Part shown: piece by piece, positions 1-6,411 of the stretch
Numbering within the stretch: position 1 is the stretch's first letter
Layout of the letters: each line of letters begins with the position of its first letter
Origin: Clostridia bacterium
GTDB taxonomy: Bacteria > Bacillota > Clostridia > Lutisporales > Lutisporaceae
Direction: 5' to 3'
Length of the DNA: 7,027 nucleotides
NCBI GenBank assembly: GCA_029256365.1
Contig: JAQSYB010000105.1
Coordinates: forward strand, 1 to 7,027
The notes under the pieces: generated by a model
What the model was told of the DNA's origin: nothing
What the model saw: only the letters and a program-made list of their open reading frames with translations
Databases searched by the model: none
Translations under genes and position numbers: made by a program

Positions 1-5
1 CAGAC

Positions 6-135
6 ACTTTGTATAGGGAATAACTTGCAGGAGTAAAGCTTCTTTGCCCTTAAGGAATACCCTCGAAGAAGCTTGCTTTGTCGCACCCCAGAGCCACAGC
101 TTACAAAGTAATGCTTCTGGTGCATTTGAAGCTGT
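6..135. repeat. Cluster of inverted repeats upstream of the first gene (possible structured leader RNA or intergenic repeat element)
   Basis: Several perfect or near-perfect inverted repeats are packed into about 130 bases. Arms 36-44 and 66-74 (AAGCTTCTT / AAGAAGCTT) pair perfectly and extend by one G-T and one G-C pair to 46/64. The loop contains the palindrome CCTTAAGG at 48-55. Arms 96-102 and 129-135 (ACAGCTT / AAGCTGT) pair perfectly and enclose a second small hairpin, 110-114 with 122-126 (AATGC / GCATT). Two further pairings compete with these: 6-13 with 102-109 (ACTTTGTA / TACAAAGT), and 83-93 with 115-123, which has a two-base bulge. No T-run follows the hairpins, so a simple intrinsic terminator is not supported. 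No known riboswitch or T-box consensus is recognised. It could be a cis-acting leader, a small RNA, or one copy of a dispersed palindromic repeat. Confidence 0.4.
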
Positions 136-153
136 CGGATGCAAATTCGTTCC

Positions 154-173
154 TTATATAAAGAATATATAAT
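154..173 (+). promoter_or_regulatory. Possible -10 promoter element overlapped by an AT-only inverted repeat
   Basis: A perfect TATAAT lies at 168-173, about 34 bases before the start codon at 207. No convincing -35 box sits at 16-18 bases upstream; the best match is TTCGTT at 146-151. The -10 overlaps a perfect 7-base inverted repeat, TTATATA (154-160) and TATATAA (166-172), separated by AAGAA. This could be an operator or simply AT-rich sequence. Because the -35 is poor, this is a candidate only, and the operon could be read from a promoter left of the window. Confidence 0.3.
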
Positions 174-194
174 ACCTAAGGTAAAAACAACTTC

Positions 195-202
195 AAGGAG
201 GT
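195..202 (+). promoter_or_regulatory. Ribosome binding site of the multidomain gene
   Basis: AAGGAGGT is a full-length match to the anti-Shine-Dalgarno sequence. It lies four bases before the ATG at 207, so it fixes that start firmly and predicts efficient initiation. Confidence 0.85.
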
Positions 203-206
203 ACTT

Positions 207-3200
207 ATGGAGACTCTTCGCAGTGTTGAAATACACAACAATATATTATATACCCTTCTAAGCTTCGAGGGCATGGAAAATGCCCCCTTGTTAAAGCAAA
301 CCATAAGAAATTACATAGAAGGCACTCGATTCAAGGAAAGCATCAACTTTATGGTTATGAACAAGAATTATAGCTGCAAGGCAACCTTGGAGCTATGCAT
401 GCCCCTGTTGGAGGAGCTATCACACGGAAAGGGACCTCAGGATTGGCTTTCTTATATTTATCAATATACATTGGAGAAATCCTATCCCCATGTAACAAAG
501 ATTGAACTGGATGAAAACTTGGAAATAGCCTGTATTATTTACCTGAATATTTTAAGAATATTTTCACTGTTTCAGAAGTTTTCTGATGATAACACATGGC
601 AGAGCATGTATCCCGTCAGCTTTTTGACTGACGAAGAGAGGGACCAGCTGGAGAACCCTAGTGAATACAAAGCTTTTGTAAAAGCCTTTAACGATGAATA
701 CATTTATGAAATGATGAAGATAAGCCAAGAACTAATGGGCTACAATACCTTAGATCATATTTGTGGTGTCAATTATTTGGCCGCATATATTGGAAGACAG
801 CTAAAAATGGCAGGGCTCCCCGTAGATATGGGAAGAGTAATCGGCTCTGCCCTAGGACATGACATCGGTAAATATGGCTGCAAGGTCAACGAAGTAAAAA
901 GAGTGCCTTATTTGCACTATTACTATACTGATCAGTGGTTTAAAAAGCATAATATTACTTATATTGGACACATTGCCACAAATCATTCTACATGGGATTT
1001 AGAGCTGGAGAACCTTCCATTGGAATCCCTGATTTTGATTTATGCCGATTTCAGGGTCAAGAATAAGGGCTCTGAAATGCATATTTACGATTTACACAAG
1101 TCCTTTTCTGTCATATTGGAGAAGCTGGATAATCTAGATGAAAAGAAGCAAAAACGCTACAACAGAGTTTATGCCAAGCTTAAGGACTTCGAGGATTATA
1201 TGATTAGCCTTGGTGTAAAAACAGAGATAGATCGCAGCTTAGATATTTCATCCTGCCGTTTCTATACTGGAAAACTGCATTATTCATTGATGTATGGCCA
1301 TGAAATAATACAAAGCATCAAATATCTTGCAATCAACCACAATATCAGTCTGATGTATCATCTTAGAGATGAAGCATCTCTAAATGACATACTTGAACTG
1401 GCAAGAAGCGAGTCTGACTGGAAGCATTTAAGAGAGTATATCAATATTTTAGAAGAGTATTCGACCTATTTGACACAGAAGCAGAAATTGATTACGATGC
1501 GATTCCTATATGACTTGCTGGTGCACCCCGAAGACTATATACGCAGACAATGCGCCGAGTTGATTGGCCATCTTATCGCCAACCTAGATGAAGAATATCG
1601 CAAGGAGGTTCCGCAGGATACGGAATTAGATGCGCCAGAAGCATCAGGTACAGCCCTTTTGGATAAGTATATTGAGCTCTTCATTAATCCGGACCATAAG
1701 GTGATACCTATGCACAAAAGCTGGATTGCCTATAGCTTGATATACATGATGAAAGCGCTGTTTAAGAGCAGCAAAAAGAAACAGCTTGATCCCTTTCTCT
1801 GTGTACTAAGCAAGTATTACAGCAAGGATTTTAAGAAAACAGATGAAACAAAGCTTTATCTATTGGAAGCGATTAAATATATCTCACTGGATTATGAATA
1901 TCATTGCATTGATACAATATTAGGGCACTTACTTGATATGCTAGAGCATCCAACATATACCTTTCGACTTGCTGCAAAGGAAGTTAGCAATTATATCTTA
2001 AACAAATATATGGGTCAGGATCACCCTGCACTCATCTATGCTATGAATACATTGACAGGCAAGTTAAACAGCTTGCTTATAGATAGCGTTCAGCTGTCCG
2101 AAAGTAAAACAGAGAACTTTATAAACCTTAAGCTTATGCGCTTGCTTCATTGCTGTCATCCCTTGGTAGAAAGCTATGAAGCAAAGTACAATGAGGATTT
2201 AAAGACAGTATCCACTACCTTTCTCAGCAATCTAAAATCTGCAACTGACTGGGTAGTAAAAAGAACGCAAATAGACCTTATACTGGATTACACATTAAAA
2301 GACCCTCTTGCCCATGGCTTTTATACTGCTATGCACTACTGCAACCTGCTTAAGGTCAGCAGTTCAGACAAAGTAAGAAACCGTGCAGGGGAGGCTTTAA
2401 TTGCAATTGTTCCTCACCTTTCTCTTGAACAGCGCAACGATGTAGCAATAGAGCTGCTGCGTGCTTTAGAGATTGAAGGCTATCAGTTCGCCGAATATAT
2501 TCCAAACTTTTTGGGTCAATTAATCCTTTTCCTTAGACCTATAGAATTGGATGAATTCCTCAGGGATTTTGAGAGTAAAATCAAGCAATCAGGTACTCAA
2601 TTAAACTCCCTGCTATTGAGAACCATCGGAACGGCTATAGCGAACTATCATACCTACAACGATAACTTTTCACAGGACCAAGTGGAAAGCGAAGCTAGGT
2701 TAAAAAAGATGATAGGCATTGTACTAAACGGACTTGTACACTTTGACAACCATATAAAACAGGTTTCCTTCTCCGTTTTATGCAAAGTCATATTTGGCAG
2801 TAAGTATATTCAAATGGACATGAAATATAAAATTTTTAGACTGACTGCTAAGAAAATGCTTACACTGCTTACCGACAACAGAAGTGAAGAGCTGGCCTTC
2901 CTCACCAATTCAGCGGGCTTAAATGAGATTTACAAGTTTATTTGCGATTATATATTCTATCATGGCTCCATCATACTTGAAAAGCCGTCCAAGGTTGCCT
3001 TTTTCCCTGGAACCTTTGACCCCTTCTCCTTAAGTCATAAGGAGATTGCAAAGGCAATCAGAAACTTAGGCTTTGAGGTTTACCTTTCAGTTGATGAGTT
3101 TTCCTGGAGCAAACGCACCTTGCCGAATTTAATAAGAAAAAATATTATTACAATGAGTATCGCCGACGAGCTGGATATCTATCTTTATCCTGAGGACTTT

Positions 3201-5138
3201 CCTACAAATATAGCAAACCCTTCCGATTTGAGATTGCTAAAGTTTAATTTCGAATACGCAGAGGTTCATATTGTTGTAGGCAGCGATGTAGTACTAAATG
3301 CATCCAGCTATCGTTTAGAGCGGCTCCCCTACTCCATACACACCTTCTCTCATGTTGTTTTTGATCGAAAAAATGTGTTGTCACCTACTGACACCGATAC
3401 GATTGAGAAGGAAAATGCACTATTGGAGGAAGGTTTAAAAAGAATTGAAGGCAATATCGTTAGGCTTACTTTGCCTCCACAGTACGAGGATATCAGCTCT
3501 ACTCAAATTAGAAACAGTATAGATGAAAACAGAGATATCTCTATGCTGATTGACCCCTTAGCGCAAAGATATATTTATGAAAATGGCTTTTACAAAAGCG
3601 AGCCTCAGTACAAGTCATTGATACAATCTATTTCCATTGATATTCAGATTGTAGAGGATTTCAATCTAGAAATATTAGAAGAAGCATTGGGCATATTGGA
3701 TATCCCCTACGATGAAATTTCAAGTACATTTTTTGAATTTATTCGAAAGCCCTCTGCTAGAATGCTTGTTTTGAGAAACAGCAATCAAGCTGGTAGAATA
3801 TTAGGTTTTGCTGTCTTCCATAGAGTTTTGTCAAACACAATGTATCAAGACATGAAGAACAGCAGAACTACGGATTACCTGCGCAATCACTCTGTTGGTA
3901 AAATGCTCATGATAGACGGCATTTTTGTAAATTCAGACACAGATATCGAGTTAATTGCACAGGTCCTACTAACTGAAACCTTGTCTTTCAGCTTGGCTAA
4001 GGACTATGAATATGCAGTGTTCAAATGCATGCTGAATTACAACTTGAAGAAAATACATGAGACATTAAAGCTGCAGGGATTCTTCCAAATTCCTTCAGAG
4101 GATCAAAACAACCCATTTTACGGTGTAAACATGAGCAATCCCTGTGCAATGATATTAGACGCCAGAGCCTTTATAAAAGAACCATTAAAAAATACTGAGT
4201 CCGTTAAAAAGGCTATTATAAGAGCTAGAAAAAGAATGCAGCACGCATTGACTCAGCTCTATCCCGAAAACCTGGTACTATCCTTTAATAGACATACATT
4301 GTATGAAACTATGACTAGAAAGATCTGTAAGGAAAACCACGTTCCTACAAATGCGTTGGAGCCTAGACAGCTTGGACCTGCTATGTGTGTTCCCTATGGA
4401 AATATTTTAAATAAAAGTGTCGTTCCAAATACAGTTACAAAATCCTTACATACAGAGAAAATGTTCTATCCAGATATGAAGCATTTTGATGTTGCAACCT
4501 TCCCTCATTATTTGGATTTGGATATTCAAGTAAGAATGATAAAAAGCTTCAACCGCCCCATCATATTGGTAGATGATATCTTGCACAAGGGCTATAGAAT
4601 TAAAAAGCTGGATCCCTTACTCAAAAAAGAAAGCATTGAAGTGCAAAAGATTGTAGTTGGCATCTTATCTGCCAAAGGCAAGGAACTGATGGACATTCAG
4701 AACAGAGAAGTAGAATGCGCCTACTTTATTCCAAAGCTGAAAGCCTGGTTTACTGAAAGCAATTTCTACCCTTATATAGGCGGCGATGCCTTGTGGAGAG
4801 GTCACTACTCTCAGAAGAATCTATTGCCCTCTATAAATTTGATACTGCCCTTTACTGCTCCAACCTTCTTGGCTGGTGCTTCAAAGGAATCCATTTATCA
4901 TATGTCAGAGGTGGCCCTAGAAAACACCTTGGATATTATGACAGCAATAGAAAATGAATATCAGTTGATGTATGAGCGCAGTTTGACTCTGAACTCAATT
5001 GGGCAAGTGCTAACAATACCTCGCTGCCCCGATCATGGCAAAGCGATGAATTATGACTACAATGTTGCGCCATCTACTTATATTAGGAATGATTTGGAGC
5101 TTTTGAGGCGATTAAGAAATATCATATCTAATGCATAA
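207..5138 (+). CDS. Multidomain protein: HD domain, HEAT-like region, NadD-type nucleotidyltransferase, GNAT-like and phosphoribosyltransferase-like domains
   Basis: The product is 1643 residues, with no signal peptide or clear membrane segment, so it is probably cytosolic. Residues 1-175 look helical and are unrecognised. Residues about 178-330 form an HD domain: H184, H218-D219 in GHDIGK, H255/H260 and D281 fit the metal ligands of HD phosphohydrolases. Residues about 390-920 are helical with HEAT-like repeats (for example near 435, 715 and 845). Residues 929-1125 match the NadD/cytidylyltransferase fold: FPGTFDPFSLSH (933-944) and the intact ISSTQIR (1096-1102). The first His of HxGH is Ser941. 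Residues about 1145-1320 resemble a GNAT fold, with the typical late GF at 1291-1292 but no clear acetyl-CoA glycine loop. Residues about 1344-1600 carry a PRPP-loop-like VDDILHKG (1455-1462), suggesting a type I phosphoribosyltransferase fold. The start is fixed by AAGGAGGT at 195-202. A typical NadD has only about 200 residues, so this is a large fusion. Automated pipelines might label it a cytidylyltransferase or nicotinate-nucleotide adenylyltransferase, but the real substrates are unknown. The reading frame is certain, the HD and nucleotidyltransferase calls are strong, and the GNAT and PRTase calls are weaker. Confidence 0.85.
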   Translation: METLRSVEIHNNILYTLLSFEGMENAPLLKQTIRNYIEGTRFKESINFMVMNKNYSCKATLELCMPLLEELSHGKGPQDWLSYIYQYTLEKSYPHVTKIELDENLEIACIIYLNILRIFSLFQKFSDDNTWQSMYPVSFLTDEERDQLENPSEYKAFVKAFNDEYIYEMMKISQELMGYNTLDHICGVNYLAAYIGRQLKMAGLPVDMGRVIGSALGHDIGKYGCKVNEVKRVPYLHYYYTDQWFKKHNITYIGHIATNHSTWDLELENLPLESLILIYADFRVKNKGSEMHIYDLHKSFSVILEKLDNLDEKKQKRYNRVYAKLKDFEDYMISLGVKTEIDRSLDISSCRFYTGKLHYSLMYGHEIIQSIKYLAINHNISLMYHLRDEASLNDILELARSESDWKHLREYINILEEYSTYLTQKQKLITMRFLYDLLVHPEDYIRRQCAELIGHLIANLDEEYRKEVPQDTELDAPEASGTALLDKYIELFINPDHKVIPMHKSWIAYSLIYMMKALFKSSKKKQLDPFLCVLSKYYSKDFKKTDETKLYLLEAIKYISLDYEYHCIDTILGHLLDMLEHPTYTFRLAAKEVSNYILNKYMGQDHPALIYAMNTLTGKLNSLLIDSVQLSESKTENFINLKLMRLLHCCHPLVESYEAKYNEDLKTVSTTFLSNLKSATDWVVKRTQIDLILDYTLKDPLAHGFYTAMHYCNLLKVSSSDKVRNRAGEALIAIVPHLSLEQRNDVAIELLRALEIEGYQFAEYIPNFLGQLILFLRPIELDEFLRDFESKIKQSGTQLNSLLLRTIGTAIANYHTYNDNFSQDQVESEARLKKMIGIVLNGLVHFDNHIKQVSFSVLCKVIFGSKYIQMDMKYKIFRLTAKKMLTLLTDNRSEELAFLTNSAGLNEIYKFICDYIFYHGSIILEKPSKVAFFPGTFDPFSLSHKEIAKAIRNLGFEVYLSVDEFSWSKRTLPNLIRKNIITMSIADELDIYLYPEDFPTNIANPSDLRLLKFNFEYAEVHIVVGSDVVLNASSYRLERLPYSIHTFSHVVFDRKNVLSPTDTDTIEKENALLEEGLKRIEGNIVRLTLPPQYEDISSTQIRNSIDENRDISMLIDPLAQRYIYENGFYKSEPQYKSLIQSISIDIQIVEDFNLEILEEALGILDIPYDEISSTFFEFIRKPSARMLVLRNSNQAGRILGFAVFHRVLSNTMYQDMKNSRTTDYLRNHSVGKMLMIDGIFVNSDTDIELIAQVLLTETLSFSLAKDYEYAVFKCMLNYNLKKIHETLKLQGFFQIPSEDQNNPFYGVNMSNPCAMILDARAFIKEPLKNTESVKKAIIRARKRMQHALTQLYPENLVLSFNRHTLYETMTRKICKENHVPTNALEPRQLGPAMCVPYGNILNKSVVPNTVTKSLHTEKMFYPDMKHFDVATFPHYLDLDIQVRMIKSFNRPIILVDDILHKGYRIKKLDPLLKKESIEVQKIVVGILSAKGKELMDIQNREVECAYFIPKLKAWFTESNFYPYIGGDALWRGHYSQKNLLPSINLILPFTAPTFLAGASKESIYHMSEVALENTLDIMTAIENEYQLMYERSLTLNSIGQVLTIPRCPDHGKAMNYDYNVAPSTYIRNDLELLRRLRNIISNA

Positions 5139-5160
5139 CGAAGAAGAAGATTTTTATCAT

Positions 5161-5166
5161 GGAGGT
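5161..5166 (+). promoter_or_regulatory. Ribosome binding site that decides the start of the dehydrogenase-like gene
   Basis: GGAGGT lies three bases before the ATG at 5170. The alternative in-frame ATG at 5131 would overlap the end of the preceding gene and has no Shine-Dalgarno sequence before it. It would also add 13 residues (MHNEEEDFYHGGS), part of which is simply the translated binding site. The start at 5170 is therefore preferred. Confidence 0.75.
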
Positions 5167-5169
5167 TCT

Positions 5170-6411
5170 ATGTACTATTATAAGCATAAAGGAAAGTATC
5201 TTTTCTCCCAAATTGAATATACTGCTCTGCAAGCTGTAAATGAAGAAGAAGCTGCTGCATGTGATGAACCAATTTATTATATGTTTGCCATGGACCCTCA
5301 TAGGTCAAGAAAAAGCTTTTGTGTTTCAGACCCCTCTCTGTTTCAGCTGAAGGAGGAAAATCTGCAGCTTTTGCAGCTCCAACAGAACAGCTCCTTAGAC
5401 TTGCCTGATTGGATATTGGCTAAAATTGCAAAGAATCAGATAAAAGCAGTCAATACATCCTATAAGGATTTGGAGGCTTGTTTGGAAACCACCCCTCCAA
5501 ACGCTTGGCGCATCAACATTGTAGGCTTAGGTGATGTAGGCAGCACCTTGCTTGTTGGTCTGAAGCTTTTAGGCGCAGATAAAATCAGCCAAATAGGCAT
5601 TTTTGATATAGACAGCAGTAAGGTTATCAGATGGGAATTTGAAGGCAACCAAATATTATTTCCCAATCAACCTCAAAGTCCAAAGATTCTTGCAGTGCCC
5701 GAAGAAGAGCTGTTCAATTGTGATATGTTTGTATTCTGCGTCACAGTGGGTATTCCAGCCCTAGACAGCAAGAATGTAGATGTACGCATGGCGCAATTTG
5801 AAGGCAATTCAAGGATTATTTCCTTGTATGCCAAAAAGGCTAGAGAGGCAAATTTCAAAGGGATATTTGCAGTAGTATCTGATCCAGTGGATTTGCTGTG
5901 CAAGAAAGCATTGATACAGAGCAATACCAGCGCCACTGGTGAATATGACTTCAAGGGTCTGGCACCAGAGCAGATACGAGGCTATGGACTCGGTGTAATG
6001 CATGGGAGAGCCGCTTATTACGCAGCTCTATCAACTGATACAAAGCATTATGCAACAGAGGGCAGAGCTTTTGGCCCTCATGGTCAGCACTTGATTATTG
6101 CCGATAGCATCGCAAATTATAACGACGAACTTTCAAAAAAACTCACGGAACAAACAAGAAATGCAAACCTCGAGCTTAGAAAGCATGGGTATAAGCCTTA
6201 TGTTGCACCAGCATTATCCTCTGGAGCTATCTCAATTTTAGAAACATTGTATGGAAATTGGCACTATAGTGCAACTTATATCGGGGGTGTCTACATGGGT
6301 GCCCGCAACAGATTGGTTGCCACAGGCACAATACTGGAACAAAACAATATTCCCGAACAATTAATGAATAGATTGTATGAAAGTTATAAGGAGTTGGAAC
6401 GCATTATATGA
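5170..6411 (+). CDS. Lactate/malate dehydrogenase superfamily protein with N-terminal extension and atypical active site
   Basis: The product is 413 residues from the preferred ATG (426 if translation began at 5131). Residues 1 to about 112 are an extension not found in ordinary LDH/MDH, which have about 310-320 residues in total. A Rossmann NAD-binding domain follows: VGLGDVGS (118-125) is the GxGxxG loop, and FDID (145-148) places an acidic residue at the end of strand 2, which favours NAD. R206 aligns with the substrate-loop Arg109 of LDH, but the loop is about three residues longer and has no clear Gln/Arg at the LDH/MDH specificity position. SDPVD (237-241) replaces the usual NPVD, so the conserved Asn is Asp238. 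GVMHGRA (275-281) aligns with the LDSAR motif: Arg171 is kept as R280, but catalytic Asp168 is Met277. GPHG (302-305) keeps catalytic His195 as H304. The fold is clear. The substrate is probably neither lactate nor malate, and catalysis may differ. The gene lies 31 bases after the multidomain gene and overlaps the next by four bases, so co-transcription is likely. Confidence 0.8.
   Translation: MYYYKHKGKYLFSQIEYTALQAVNEEEAAACDEPIYYMFAMDPHRSRKSFCVSDPSLFQLKEENLQLLQLQQNSSLDLPDWILAKIAKNQIKAVNTSYKDLEACLETTPPNAWRINIVGLGDVGSTLLVGLKLLGADKISQIGIFDIDSSKVIRWEFEGNQILFPNQPQSPKILAVPEEELFNCDMFVFCVTVGIPALDSKNVDVRMAQFEGNSRIISLYAKKAREANFKGIFAVVSDPVDLLCKKALIQSNTSATGEYDFKGLAPEQIRGYGLGVMHGRAAYYAALSTDTKHYATEGRAFGPHGQHLIIADSIANYNDELSKKLTEQTRNANLELRKHGYKPYVAPALSSGAISILETLYGNWHYSATYIGGVYMGARNRLVATGTILEQNNIPEQLMNRLYESYKELERII
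6388..6393 (+). promoter_or_regulatory. Ribosome binding site of the flavodoxin-like gene, inside the preceding gene
   Basis: AAGGAG lies 14 bases before the ATG at 6408, within the last codons of the dehydrogenase-like gene. The spacing is long, so translation of this gene probably also depends on coupling through the ATGA stop-start overlap at 6408-6411. Confidence 0.5.

Noticed and set aside
1..36. A plus-strand frame (QTLCIGNNLQE, then TAA at 34-36) that could be the tail of an upstream gene.
   Set aside because: Eleven codons are too few to recognise a protein, and the segment is part of the repeat-rich region.
36..80. Intrinsic terminator of an upstream gene at the 36-46/64-74 hairpin.
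   Set aside because: The loop is long (17 bases) and GCTTTGTCGC follows instead of a T-run.
1..160. A minus-strand frame open for about 50 codons across the leader (reads ...LHPTASNAPEALLCKLWLWGATKQ...).
   Set aside because: It has no ATG and only a weak possible TTG start. It runs off the left edge and coincides with the inverted-repeat cluster. It is more likely non-coding.
1535..1717. Minus-strand open frame of 60 codons inside the multidomain gene.
   Set aside because: It lies wholly antisense to a well-supported coding region, has no recognisable motif and no good ribosome binding site.
207..5138. Classical nadD (housekeeping NAD biosynthesis) as the gene's identity.
   Set aside because: The domain is about one eighth of the protein, its HxGH signature is changed, and it is fused to several other modules. 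A gene symbol would mislead.
5131..5169. Upstream ATG at 5131 as the start of the dehydrogenase-like gene.
   Set aside because: No Shine-Dalgarno sequence precedes it, while GGAGGT is well placed for the ATG at 5170.
5460..6003. Three overlapping minus-strand open frames inside the dehydrogenase-like gene.
   Set aside because: They are antisense shadows of a gene whose fold motifs are clear, and they resemble no known protein.
5170..6411. Naming the second gene ldh or mdh.
   Set aside because: The catalytic Asp and the substrate-specificity residue of those enzymes are missing, and a long N-terminal extension is present.
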